Shown: positions 7,202 through 14,636 of the stretch, piece by piece
How the letters are laid out: each line of letters starts with the position of its first letter
Numbering within the stretch: the stretch's first letter is position 1
Source: a virus
IMG/VR virus record: IMGVR_UViG_3300021136_000330
Span: 1-24,473 of that record
DNA: 24,473 nucleotides
Strand: one strand, 5' to 3'
Program-made: the position numbers and the translations under genes
Notes under the pieces: model-generated
The model's input: only the letters and a program-made list of their open reading frames with translations
Told to the model about the DNA's origin: nothing
The model's database searches: none

Positions 7202-7863
7202 TATATTGGTGTACTCGTTACAAGAATTTGTTCTTTACGGACATTTTTGTCCATTACTACAATGCTATCATAAAAATGCATGCCGGTTAGTTCTTTAAAG
7301 AATTTAGCAAGTGCAATATTATCAGGGTGACGGTCATTGCCACGATAGTAATTAACATTCATTGTATCTGAAATTTGTTTTGCATATTCAAGAAAGCTAC
7401 GTGGGTTATTAAGTCCGCCGCCATATTCTGGCCAGTATGCAGTATGTGTATCTTCACACATATAAACACCACCATTAACAATATGTGGCCATACTTGTTG
7501 CAACGTAACAATCTGTTGACTCATATGATGACCACCATCGTCTAAGAACACATCAATTTGCGGATATGTTTTTAGAAACTCTTGCCAAAATGCAGGGTCA
7601 CCTTGATTGCCATTTACTTGTATGCAACCTTCAGTTTGATGGCGTTGTTCAAATGACACTGGATCAACATCGATGCCGACAATAGTAGCATCAGTACCAA
7701 AATACTTCTTCCACATCTCAGCACTTCCGCCCCTACAGATACCAACTTCGACTACAACTGGTTTTCTGTTTTGATATTTTGCAAAATGTCGTTCATAAAT
7801 GTCAAAGTACTCAGACCATTTACCGCAATGTAAATCTAAATTATCAAATATATCTCTTAGCAT
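7201..7863 (-). CDS. CmcI/TylF-like class I methyltransferase
   Basis: The protein has 220 residues from the ATG at 7863, which has GAGAG nine bases upstream; another ATG three codons earlier (7872) is possible but has GAGAG too close. Motif I is VVVEVGICRGGSAEMW and the second SAM-contacting strand is IVGIDVDP. DVFLDDGGHHMSQQ matches the metal-binding acidic patch of the CmcI/TylF O-methyltransferases, which need magnesium, and VNGGVYMCEDTH follows. Such enzymes methylate hydroxyls of sugars or other small molecules. It overlaps the rmlB stop by a few bases and its own stop overlaps the next start, which supports a role in decorating the deoxysugar. The fold is confident; the acceptor is unknown. 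Confidence 0.82.
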   Translation of the reverse strand: MLRDIFDNLDLHCGKWSEYFDIYERHFAKYQNRKPVVVEVGICRGGSAEMWKKYFGTDATIVGIDVDPVSFEQRHQTEGCIQVNGNQGDPAFWQEFLKTYPQIDVFLDDGGHHMSQQIVTLQQVWPHIVNGGVYMCEDTHTAYWPEYGGGLNNPRSFLEYAKQISDTMNVNYYRGNDRHPDNIALAKFFKELTGMHFYDSIVVMDKNVRKEQILVTSTPI

Positions 7864-8885
7864 CTTAACCATCTCTCATTTGCAAGTGTCCACTCAACTA
7901 CTTCACCAATACGTTGGCTTAATGAATACTTTGGTTCCCATCCTAAACTGCGCATGTAGTCACCACTTAATGCATAACGTAAATCATGTCCTGGACGTGA
8001 ACTATGACAATCCACTAATTCGTATTTTAGTTCTTTGCCTTGTACTTGCGCAATAATTTTAGCAAGCGTTAAATTATCGATTTCTTCTTTACCTACTAAG
8101 TTGAACTTAGGACATTTGGCGCCGCCAAAGTCAGTAGTAAGTTTAGCATCATCTAAGTTTAACAAGAAGTGCATTGCATCTGCAACGTCTGCGGCATGGA
8201 TATAATGTCTACTACCTGCTACTGTGCGACTAACATCACTATGTACAGTAATTGTGTCACCATCTAATACTTTACGTACACACATTGGGATAAATTTCTC
8301 TGGATGCTGTCTTTCACCAAACACGTTCATCGTGTGTGTAATGAAGATTGGCATTTTATATGTATTTTCGTATGCAACTGCAAGTTCTTCACCGCCTGCT
8401 TTAGTAGCAGAGTATGGGTTAGTTGAGTTGTAACGGTCGCGCTCACCATAATTAATACCAGGAGGAGCTGCGCCGAAGATCTCATCTGTTGAGAAGTAGA
8501 TAAAGCGTTCTAAGTTAGGAAGTGTACGTGCATAGTTTAGAATATTACAAGTACCTACAACGTTATCAAGCACAAAGCTCATTGGATCGGCAATACTGCG
8601 ATCAACGTGAGAACCTGCCGCTAAGTGTAATACAAGATTAACATCACCTAAATCATATTGTAACATTGAGTTAAGTTCTGCACGTAAATCGTGATGCACA
8701 ACCCGTACACGTTTTTTAGTTGTCGCATCAAATTGATCCATCATATCTGCAAGGCGATTTAAGTTGCCTGAGAAATCTAAGCGATCAAGACTGATAATAT
8801 TCCAATCAGTATTTCTAAGTAAGTTTTCAATAACGTGATGGGCTACAAAACCTGCGCCACCCGTTACGAGTACGTTTTTTGACAT
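7857..8885 (-). CDS. rmlB: dTDP-glucose 4,6-dehydratase-like (RmlB)
   Basis: This 342-residue extended short-chain dehydrogenase begins MSKNVLVTGGAGFVAHH, an NAD-binding Rossmann motif with Ala at the usual third Gly. The catalytic Thr-Asp-Glu of 4,6-dehydratases is seen at residues 133-135 in FSTDEIFG, and Y158-x3-K162 in NPYSATK. These define conversion of dTDP-glucose to dTDP-4-keto-6-deoxyglucose. Length is slightly below the usual 350-360. A good AAGGAA lies six bases before the ATG and a late-promoter match lies about 40 bases upstream. RmlC and a C3-methyltransferase are encoded nearby. I see no glucose-1-phosphate thymidylyltransferase (RmlA) or RmlD, so the substrate would come from the host or from genes outside the window. 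Related CDP- or GDP-sugar dehydratases remain possible. Confidence 0.88.
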   Translation of the reverse strand: MSKNVLVTGGAGFVAHHVIENLLRNTDWNIISLDRLDFSGNLNRLADMMDQFDATTKKRVRVVHHDLRAELNSMLQYDLGDVNLVLHLAAGSHVDRSIADPMSFVLDNVVGTCNILNYARTLPNLERFIYFSTDEIFGAAPPGINYGERDRYNSTNPYSATKAGGEELAVAYENTYKMPIFITHTMNVFGERQHPEKFIPMCVRKVLDGDTITVHSDVSRTVAGSRHYIHAADVADAMHFLLNLDDAKLTTDFGGAKCPKFNLVGKEEIDNLTLAKIIAQVQGKELKYELVDCHSSRPGHDLRYALSGDYMRSLGWEPKYSLSQRIGEVVEWTLANERWLRC

Positions 8886-8921
8886 TGAATGTTCCTTTTA
8901 GTTGAATTTACTGCTATATGG

Positions 8922-8929
8922 TATTTATT
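8922..8929 (-). promoter_or_regulatory. T4-type late promoter match
   Basis: AATAAATA on the minus strand fits the T4-like late consensus NATAAATA. It would start transcription near 8915, about 30 bases before rmlB, in a short non-coding gap, and so would drive the sugar operon late in infection. Confidence 0.5.
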
Positions 8930-8951
8930 TTAGCATATAACACAGATAAAA

Positions 8952-9107
8952 TTATGCTGGTTGTGATACTTTACCTTCTACGTATTCACGAATGAACTTA
9001 ACTGCTTTGCGACTTGTATCAAATACAAACTCTTTAGCGTCATCTTCGGTATTTAAAATTACAATAAAACCATTTGCTACTTTTCTAATTTCGATTGATT
9101 CAAACAT
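8952..9107 (-). CDS. Small conserved phage protein, 51 residues
   Basis: This short frame encodes 51 residues beginning MFESIEIRKVANGFIVILNT. GAGG lies eight bases before the ATG and a sigma-70 promoter is just upstream. The pattern of two beta strands (IEIRKV, GFIVIL), a short acidic turn, EFVFDT and a helix KAVKFIREYV suggests a small beta-beta-alpha fold. By recall, similar MFESIEI-type proteins are found in T4-like cyanophages, with no known function. It sits between rmlC and rmlB, showing that the sugar genes are threaded among core phage genes. Confidence 0.75.
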   Translation of the reverse strand: MFESIEIRKVANGFIVILNTEDDAKEFVFDTSRKAVKFIREYVEGKVSQPA

Positions 9108-9141
9108 AGTGTTACCTCATTGATTAATTGTTTATCTTACA

Positions 9142-9171
9142 ATAATAGCATATTTGCAAGCACAATGTCAA
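9142..9171 (-). promoter_or_regulatory. Sigma-70-type promoter
   Basis: TTGACA (9166-9171) and TATTAT (9142-9147) on the minus strand are 18 bases apart. The site follows the rmlC stop and precedes the 51-residue gene, with a transcription start expected near 9135. Confidence 0.65.
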
Positions 9172-9176
9172 CCTTT

Positions 9177-9722
9177 TTAGAACTTTTTGGCAAGATTCCA
9201 CGTCGGTTGGGCAGTATCTTTGCTAGAAACTATCGGTATTGCACCATTTAGCCCCCATTCTATGTTTATTGTTGAATCATTCCATAGTAAGCCGTGATCC
9301 GAATCGGATGAGTAAAATTCATCCTGTTGATAGTGTACAATAGTATTATCAACTAATGTCATATAGCCGTGATAAAATCCATCGGGTACGTAAATTAATT
9401 GTGCAGTATCTTCGCTTAGGGTAACTGAGCCCCATTGCCCATACGTTACTGAATCTACACGTGCATCAACAAACACATCCAACACCGCACCACGTATAAC
9501 TTGCAATAACTTGGAAGTTTGGTGAGGTGGGATTTGTGTGTGCAATCCACGAATAGTATGTTTTAGTTCAGTGCGCACTGTGTTGGATTGAACAAATGGT
9601 TTTGCAATTCCGTATTCTTCCATCCATTTGTTCGACCAACTTTCAGCAAACCAGCCTCTACTATCTGCATGGCGAGCAAACATAAGTAGCTTTGCTCCGC
9701 CAATAAGATTATGTACCTGCAT
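9177..9722 (-). CDS. rmlC: dTDP-4-keto-deoxyhexose 3,5-epimerase-like (RmlC)
   Basis: The 181-residue cupin has the RmlC hallmarks: FVQSNTVRT, then RGLHTQ with the catalytic base His61, Lys71 in SKLLQV, GAVLDVFVDAR, YVPDGFYHGY, and Tyr131 in HYQQDEFY, the likely proton donor. Length fits the family (about 180). RmlC epimerises C3 and C5 (sometimes C3 only) of dTDP-4-keto-6-deoxyglucose made by RmlB. Its start overlaps the stop of the upstream small gene as TAATG. With the C-methyltransferase downstream, it could supply a 3-epimerised branched sugar instead of rhamnose, since RmlD is not seen. Family assignment is strong; the product sugar is inferred. Confidence 0.92.
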   Translation of the reverse strand: MQVHNLIGGAKLLMFARHADSRGWFAESWSNKWMEEYGIAKPFVQSNTVRTELKHTIRGLHTQIPPHQTSKLLQVIRGAVLDVFVDARVDSVTYGQWGSVTLSEDTAQLIYVPDGFYHGYMTLVDNTIVHYQQDEFYSSDSDHGLLWNDSTINIEWGLNGAIPIVSSKDTAQPTWNLAKKF

Positions 9723-9931
9723 TACTTAGCTGGTTGTTGCTGACGTGCTTGTCCGCCGTTAGCTGGTGTTGAGCGTAATTCAGAGAACTTTTTGTTCTTT
9801 GATTCCATAAATGATTGCTGTGCATCAACCATTGCTTTCAAATATAAACGACGTGATTCTTTGTCATCAATTGTAGACAATGTTAATTTAACCATCTTAC
9901 CTAATTTAAAACTTGCATTTGTTTTAGCCAT
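9722..9931 (-). CDS. Small conserved phage protein, 69 residues
   Basis: The start is the ATG at 9931 with AAGGAG nine bases upstream; the frame stays open nine codons further, but no ribosome site supports an earlier start. The product begins MAKTNASFKLGKMVKLTLST and ends in a Gln/Ala-rich tail. By recall, short proteins beginning MAKSNASFKLGK are common in T4-like cyanophages, without a known role. It is basic and helical (ESRRLYLKAMVDAQQSFMES), so a nucleic-acid or virion-assembly role is possible but unproven. Its stop overlaps the rmlC start. Confidence 0.75.
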   Translation of the reverse strand: MAKTNASFKLGKMVKLTLSTIDDKESRRLYLKAMVDAQQSFMESKNKKFSELRSTPANGGQARQQQPAK

Positions 9932-9944
9932 GCTGTAATACTCC

Positions 9945-10184
9945 TTATCGTGATTCAACTTTGAGATTTAGTACAAAATTTTCTACTAACAGTTTAGTTA
10001 TTGTTGCTACTATAATTGCTTCGCCATCTTCTGTATCGGCGTGTTGCTTATATAGTTCGTATGCTTGACTGCCAACCATTTGATATATATGATCTTTATT
10101 AAGCGGCAAGTTTTCCCAATCAATTGCATCAGTTGTTTCAACTTCTTGTGCTAGTGCTATAATTTGTTCTAATGTGTAGTTCAT
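9945..10184 (-). CDS. Conserved phage protein, likely leaderless mRNA
   Basis: This 79-residue protein begins MNYTLEQIIALAQEVE and ends IVATITKLLVENFVLNLKVESR. By recall, the last segment resembles a conserved cyanophage small protein ending ATITKLVVENFVLNLKL; the function is unknown. There is no ribosome site before the ATG. Instead a very good sigma-70 promoter has its -10 box ending six bases upstream, which places the expected transcription start on the A or G of the ATG. The message is probably leaderless. The SD of the next gene lies just past this stop. Confidence 0.75.
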   Translation of the reverse strand: MNYTLEQIIALAQEVETTDAIDWENLPLNKDHIYQMVGSQAYELYKQHADTEDGEAIIVATITKLLVENFVLNLKVESR

Positions 10185-10190
10185 AGTACT

Positions 10191-10219
10191 ATTATATAGC
10201 CTTTAGAAAATGAAGTCAA
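10191..10219 (-). promoter_or_regulatory. Sigma-70-type promoter abutting a start codon
   Basis: TTGACT (10214-10219) and TATAAT (10191-10196) on the minus strand are separated by exactly 17 bases. The -35 box directly follows the T-run of the terminator at 10222-10245. The -10 box ends six bases before the ATG at 10184. Confidence 0.75.
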
Positions 10220-10221
10220 TA

Positions 10222-10245
10222 AAAAAGGCACCGAAGTGCCTTTTT
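10222..10245 (-). terminator. Rho-independent terminator
   Basis: On the minus strand AAAAAGGCAC-TTCG-GTGCCTTTTT forms a stem of five GC-rich pairs extended by A-T pairs and closed by a stable UUCG loop, followed by six T. It lies just after the stop at 10253 and ends the transcript of the PD-(D/E)XK-like gene. Confidence 0.9.
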
Positions 10246-10252
10246 AGAGAAT

Positions 10253-11410
10253 CTATCGTTTTTCTCTTGGTATGTCTGATACTGTCCTCTGAGCACGTGG
10301 AGCTGTCACTGTTCCGGGTGGTCTAAGTCCTGTAGTTGGTGCAGTTATGTTATCTACTTGCTTACGTATTGCATCTGCTGTTTCTTTACTGGATTGGGGC
10401 GCAATTCCTGTAAATTGTTCTGCACCATTTGACGAAGTTGACAATACTATTTGTGGCATAGCCTCTGATTCTGGTGCCATTAGATAGATAGTCGACGCAT
10501 TAATTTGACCGCGCATATCGTCGTATGTTTCAAAATACTGCGCAGATCCACCGCCGCGCACATCTAGCAATAGCATACCATCAAATCCAGCATATTTTTT
10601 ATAATTATCATATCCTGTACTCAATACTGCTTCTTTGATGGCACCGGCGTCACCAGTTTGTAGTGATTCTTTATACTCTGAGTTATTAACATGTGAAAAC
10701 AATCCATCGGCCATAATTGTTGTTACTTTGTCGAGTGCTGTCGAATCATCCTGTATCAAAGGACGTACTGTATTAACCCAAAACGTAATCCCTACTCGTG
10801 CTGGCATTTCAATACCGTTTGCTACTACTATTTCAGCAATTGCATCTCTAATAGCTCGCATGTTTAAATTAGCTTTACGTGCGTCGCTCCAGCGGCCACC
10901 TTTGCTTACTGTAGTCTTAACTTCAACTGCCTTACCATCAATATTCAAATCGCCGCCACCACTTGCACGGCCACTATGTTTAATCTTAGGACTTAGTATT
11001 GCTAGTGCAATTTCCCCTGGTCCAACACCCTGTGCTGTTAATTCAATTGCAAGTAAACGAAATACTCGATCTGGGAAGCCAGCTTCAATGATATCAGTAA
11101 AACTATTTCTCTTACCATTCAGTAACGTAGTAGTATCAACAAAGCCATTTGGATATTCGTCTGCAAATTTTTCTTTTTCTTCAACGGTACCATCAACATG
11201 TACAATTAAATTAGCCAACTTATCTACCATCTTGTTAGCATCAACATCCTGTTTAAGTACTTGTTTAAGTTTTGCACCTAAGTCAGTAGACTTTAACGCT
11301 AATAGTACTTTGTGTAATATTTGTGGATCGTTGGTTTGGTGTACTAAATCAACTACTTGTTGTTTAAGAATAGATTCAGCTTCTAAAATGAGGTCAATAA
11401 ATTTGCGCAT
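10253..11410 (-). CDS. Phage protein with PD-(D/E)XK-like motif
   Basis: The 385-residue protein opens MRKFIDLILEAESILK, a helical start often seen in T4-like virion proteins. The middle contains GPGEIALAILSP (Glu133), then GGGDLNIDGKAVEVK with Asp154 and Glu163-Val-Lys165. The E...D...ExK order and strand pattern fit the active site of PD-(D/E)XK nucleases. This is a motif reading only. The C-terminus is Pro/Thr-rich, ends in basic residues and looks disordered. There is no ribosome site; a late promoter match ends four bases before the ATG, and the upstream gene's stop is 10 bases away. A terminator follows. Late expression suggests a virion-associated or packaging-time nuclease, which is inference. 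Confidence 0.7.
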   Translation of the reverse strand: MRKFIDLILEAESILKQQVVDLVHQTNDPQILHKVLLALKSTDLGAKLKQVLKQDVDANKMVDKLANLIVHVDGTVEEKEKFADEYPNGFVDTTTLLNGKRNSFTDIIEAGFPDRVFRLLAIELTAQGVGPGEIALAILSPKIKHSGRASGGGDLNIDGKAVEVKTTVSKGGRWSDARKANLNMRAIRDAIAEIVVANGIEMPARVGITFWVNTVRPLIQDDSTALDKVTTIMADGLFSHVNNSEYKESLQTGDAGAIKEAVLSTGYDNYKKYAGFDGMLLLDVRGGGSAQYFETYDDMRGQINASTIYLMAPESEAMPQIVLSTSSNGAEQFTGIAPQSSKETADAIRKQVDNITAPTTGLRPPGTVTAPRAQRTVSDIPREKR

Positions 11411-11414
11411 AATG

Positions 11415-11422
11415 TATTTATT
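11415..11422 (-). promoter_or_regulatory. T4-type late promoter overlapping a stop codon
   Basis: AATAAATA on the minus strand fits NATAAATA. Its first bases are part of the stop codon of the upstream radical SAM gene, and it ends four bases before the ATG at 11410, so transcription would begin at or very near the start codon. Confidence 0.5.
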
Positions 11423-12983
11423 ATTCTTTTCGTTCTATATCAATAGGTATACGTAGTTCTTTGAAAAATTTATGTTTATATTCCGTTGCTCGCTGTTGTT
11501 TACGCATATCAACTTGATTCCAATCAAAGTCTGAAACATATTTATTTGTCGAAAATTCTAAATCAAATCCAAGGCTAGCAATAGAAAATGATCCCAATCC
11601 TCCAATTTTAACAGATCGAACTGTTCTGCCAGACAATGTAAAATGGTTGGCAAGTTCTGTTGCTTTTTTCCAATCCATATAATCATTTTCCCATGCTAGC
11701 AAATGATCTTGTTTGCCTAATATTCGATATCCATAGCCCTTAGGATCTAATGTTATCTTACTGTAAAATTCATTTGATTTGGCGGCTTTATCTTCCATGT
11801 TAAATCCTCGAAATATCCAAGAATCAAGTGGAGAATCATCAGTCATTAAAGTATTAAAGGTGTCAGTTACTGATTCTACGCTTTCTTCCGGTAAGCCAAC
11901 CATAAAAGAACCGTGTAGCATTATTTGATTTCCCCACTTACCTTTAAGGTATCGTAAGGTTGCAAGTTGCTTTTCTTTAGCCATGCCCTTGCCAATGATT
12001 TCACCGGTGATTTTATTCCACGATTCGATACCCATGTAGGCTCCACGCATGCCACTGTCTAACAGTAAATCAGCTGTTTCTGGATGGGCCGAGATTAAAT
12101 CTAATCTTATATATGCCCAATATTCCAATTTAAAAGGCAAGCGTTTTGAAACATTATACATCATCTGCACTTTATCCACGCTATCATTAAAGGTATCATC
12201 GGAGAATATATATCTAGTTACTTGATATTTTTCGTAGTTTTCTAAAAATTCATTATATAAGAATTCTTCACTACGAATAAAATCTAATTTCTTTTTACCA
12301 TTTAATGGATAACTACAAAATGCACACTGGAATATGCAGCCACGAGCAATCTCAATAGGTAATGTTTCTCCTGGTAATACTACATCATATGTTTCGTACG
12401 ATGTCCTAGATGTTGCTATATCAAACCCATCTGCTTTACTATCATTTATTATAATAAATCCATTAATGCTTCTATATGATTTATTAAGTTTTTCGCCATT
12501 TAATAAATGATTTGCAAGATTAACTATACTCATATCTGCATAACCACATACTACATACTCATAATCTTTATTCCAACTAGCATCAGCAGCATCAGGACCA
12601 CCCAATACTATTTTACAATTAGGATTTGCGGTTTTAATAGTCTGCACTACTCGTCGATTCAGACTGTGTGCATGTGGTAACATAGATCCAGGTTTACATA
12701 ACGGCCACTCGATATGACCATCGTCTCGGGTAATTACATTTTCTAAATCACGATAAAATATAGAATTAAACCCTACAAACAATGTGTGAGATGAAATTAA
12801 ATGACTAAGTGTAGTCATAAGTTCATCAGGAGTCCATATATGCAAATGATTAATAACAACCACCTGATACCCTGCTTGTCGTAGGGCCGATGCAACTCGT
12901 GCAATCCCAAACAACTTCTGCATGAATATTGGCTCACTGTGATCTGTTAATAAAATAATATTTGGCTTACTATTGTCAAACAT
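11421..12983 (-). CDS. B12-binding-type radical SAM protein
   Basis: From the ATG at 12983 (AAGGAAAGATTA upstream; overlap TAATG with the preceding stop) the product has 520 residues. Residues 1-160 resemble a cobalamin-binding Rossmann domain (NIILLTDHSEP, VASALRQAGYQVVVI, IVLGGPDA, VVCGYAD). Then a radical SAM core has GCIFQCAFCSYP with Cys216, Cys220 and Cys223, YIFSDDTFN, RGAYMGIESWN and HGSFMVGLPEES. The classic DxHxxG of cobalamin binders is not evident, so B12 use is uncertain. Family members perform methylation, cyclisation or rearrangement of small molecules and sugars. It sits directly after a nucleotidyltransferase-cupin fusion, so a role in making an unusual sugar or surface group is plausible. 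The substrate is unknown. Confidence 0.82.
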   Translation of the reverse strand: MFDNSKPNIILLTDHSEPIFMQKLFGIARVASALRQAGYQVVVINHLHIWTPDELMTTLSHLISSHTLFVGFNSIFYRDLENVITRDDGHIEWPLCKPGSMLPHAHSLNRRVVQTIKTANPNCKIVLGGPDAADASWNKDYEYVVCGYADMSIVNLANHLLNGEKLNKSYRSINGFIIINDSKADGFDIATSRTSYETYDVVLPGETLPIEIARGCIFQCAFCSYPLNGKKKLDFIRSEEFLYNEFLENYEKYQVTRYIFSDDTFNDSVDKVQMMYNVSKRLPFKLEYWAYIRLDLISAHPETADLLLDSGMRGAYMGIESWNKITGEIIGKGMAKEKQLATLRYLKGKWGNQIMLHGSFMVGLPEESVESVTDTFNTLMTDDSPLDSWIFRGFNMEDKAAKSNEFYSKITLDPKGYGYRILGKQDHLLAWENDYMDWKKATELANHFTLSGRTVRSVKIGGLGSFSIASLGFDLEFSTNKYVSDFDWNQVDMRKQQRATEYKHKFFKELRIPIDIERKE

Positions 12984-13747
12984 TAATCTTTCCTTTCTAT
13001 ATCTTCTTCGACACATTGATCGCCATATTGTATTTCAATTATGCGACATGGTCTAGTATATGGGTTAGCAAGTTGATGCCATTGTTCTTCTGGTATGCGA
13101 TGAGTTGAACTTTTGGGTAGGTGCGGATTTTGTAGCGTTGTTGGGTAAACAATACTGTACTCGCTAACAGTTGCTTCGCCATCTGCAATAAACCATAACT
13201 CGGATCTATCGTAATGTTTCTGCATACTTAGGCGCTTGCCCGGATCGATGGTTAATTCTTTCACTTTTAGACCTGGAACGTCATGTAATACACGATAATA
13301 ACCCCATTCTCGTAGAGTTTTAGGCGCTTTCCACTCATCTAATATCCAACTGCTACTATTGAGCTTATCCTTGCCGCCAACGCCAAATGCAAATGCAACA
13401 TCTGCACATTTCATCTCAGGAATGTTATATTCTGTTCTATCGCCGCCGTTAGCAAATACTATCTCGCTGTTTGGGTACATTGCTTTAACGTTATTAATTG
13501 CTTCGATTGCAGTATCATCATCGTCGTTAAACAATATACAATGATCAACCATCTTTAAGTTTTCAATAATAGCAATACGCTCAGTGCTTGGCATAAATGC
13601 TCGGCCCTTCTTACGAGCAATCCAAGCATCACTGTTTACTCCAACAACAAGTATATGCCCAAGTGCTTTAGCAGCTTTGAAGTAGGCAATATGCCCGCTA
13701 TGCAAGCAGTCAAACCCGCCCGTTACAAGCACAACTCTATTAATCAT
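12983..13747 (-). CDS. Nucleotidyltransferase-cupin fusion
   Basis: The 254-residue protein joins two domains. Residues 1-140 form a cytidylyltransferase-like domain of the HldE/RfaE type: VTGGFDCLHSGHIAYF with HSGH at 16-19, VGVNSD, STER at 54-57 and GGDRTEY near 101. Residues 155-254 match the cupin at the C-terminus of type II mannose-6-phosphate isomerase/ManC: VKELTIDPGKRLSMQKH, LWFIADGEATV, HRIPEEQWHQLANP and IIEIQYGDQCVEEDI, with His178, Glu183 and His224 as probable metal ligands. One chain could thus isomerise a sugar phosphate and activate a sugar phosphate to a nucleotide sugar. The combination is unusual to my knowledge. Its start overlaps the upstream methyltransferase gene by eight bases and its stop overlaps the radical SAM start. 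Confidence 0.85.
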   Translation of the reverse strand: MINRVVLVTGGFDCLHSGHIAYFKAAKALGHILVVGVNSDAWIARKKGRAFMPSTERIAIIENLKMVDHCILFNDDDDTAIEAINNVKAMYPNSEIVFANGGDRTEYNIPEMKCADVAFAFGVGGKDKLNSSSWILDEWKAPKTLREWGYYRVLHDVPGLKVKELTIDPGKRLSMQKHYDRSELWFIADGEATVSEYSIVYPTTLQNPHLPKSSTHRIPEEQWHQLANPYTRPCRIIEIQYGDQCVEEDIERKD

Positions 13748-14636
13748 ATTTTTTCTTAGGTGGGCGCATTATACCAACTGCTTTAAGTAGCGTTGTACTT
13801 TTTTTAGTAGGTTTGCCTTGTTTAATAACCGGTGTAGTAGTCGGTGTGGAAATGTTAATAACACCATCTACCGTTCGTGTTGCTTGCTCTGGGATTTCTG
13901 TCCATTGACTTACATAATCAATATAATAGTTTTCTTTATCTAACCACGGATATAGTATATCTTCTTGTCGTAAGTAACCATACGAATTAATCGAATCAAC
14001 TACTGTTTGATTCAGTAAACCAAAATTAACCAAATCAAGCCAAGTTGTTGTAGTTGCATCCATTGGAGCAATTGCTGATTTATATACTGCAACATGAATC
14101 CACGGATCATTGAATTCTTTAAGCATATATGCATCTTTACAATCAAAGCCATTAACTGCAAGCATATAAATTAAACTGGTTGGAGTAAAGTTATAAAAAC
14201 ATCCGCTATGTGTACGACTATAGTATTTGTTATCGGCAACTCCGGAATGTTGTGGAATGCTTAAAATTAGCATAGCATCAACATTCATTTGCTCATTCCA
14301 CACTTTCAATGTTTCAATTGGGTTAGTGCTATACTGTAAACTATCGTGCGACCACATTAAATCAGCCAATACAGGCAAACAGAATTTATTAAAATCTTTT
14401 TCAAGTTTATGTATGTTAATAAGATCGGGAACTTTTGATAATTTAGCGGCGTCGCGGTCAATAGCAAAACAATTATAGTTGTATGGAACAGGCGTATCAT
14501 CGCGTGACTCTAATGTAGCCCACCAAGTGATATCTTCACCAGTGCCACAGCCTATGTCTACAATTGTATGTAAACTATCAAGGAAGCTATCATATTCCCT
14601 AAGTTGATTTAATACCTTAAGTGCATGTCTAGCCAT
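13740..14636 (-). CDS. SAM-dependent methyltransferase
   Basis: The 298-residue protein has a class I methyltransferase domain: motif I TIVDIGCGTGED near residue 25, a second strand NCFAIDRDAAKL, motif-IV-like LADLMWSHDSLQY and LILSIPQHSG. Residues 1-180 cover the domain. The C-terminal third contains a linker and a Thr/Lys-rich basic tail (KPTKKSTTLLK, RPPKKKYD), perhaps for contact with nucleic acid or membrane. The start overlaps the stop of the small gene before it (ATGGCTAG) and the stop overlaps the fusion gene start, so it is in the same operon. Substrate unknown: the neighbours suggest a sugar, but nothing in the sequence excludes a protein or lipid acceptor. Confidence 0.8.
   Translation of the reverse strand: MARHALKVLNQLREYDSFLDSLHTIVDIGCGTGEDITWWATLESRDDTPVPYNYNCFAIDRDAAKLSKVPDLINIHKLEKDFNKFCLPVLADLMWSHDSLQYSTNPIETLKVWNEQMNVDAMLILSIPQHSGVADNKYYSRTHSGCFYNFTPTSLIYMLAVNGFDCKDAYMLKEFNDPWIHVAVYKSAIAPMDATTTTWLDLVNFGLLNQTVVDSINSYGYLRQEDILYPWLDKENYYIDYVSQWTEIPEQATRTVDGVINISTPTTTPVIKQGKPTKKSTTLLKAVGIMRPPKKKYD

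Noticed and set aside
10635-11456. Long plus-strand open frame of 273 codons
   Set aside because: It is antisense to the PD-(D/E)XK-like gene, has Ser/Thr/Leu-rich low-quality composition and no ribosome site; it is a shadow of the real gene.
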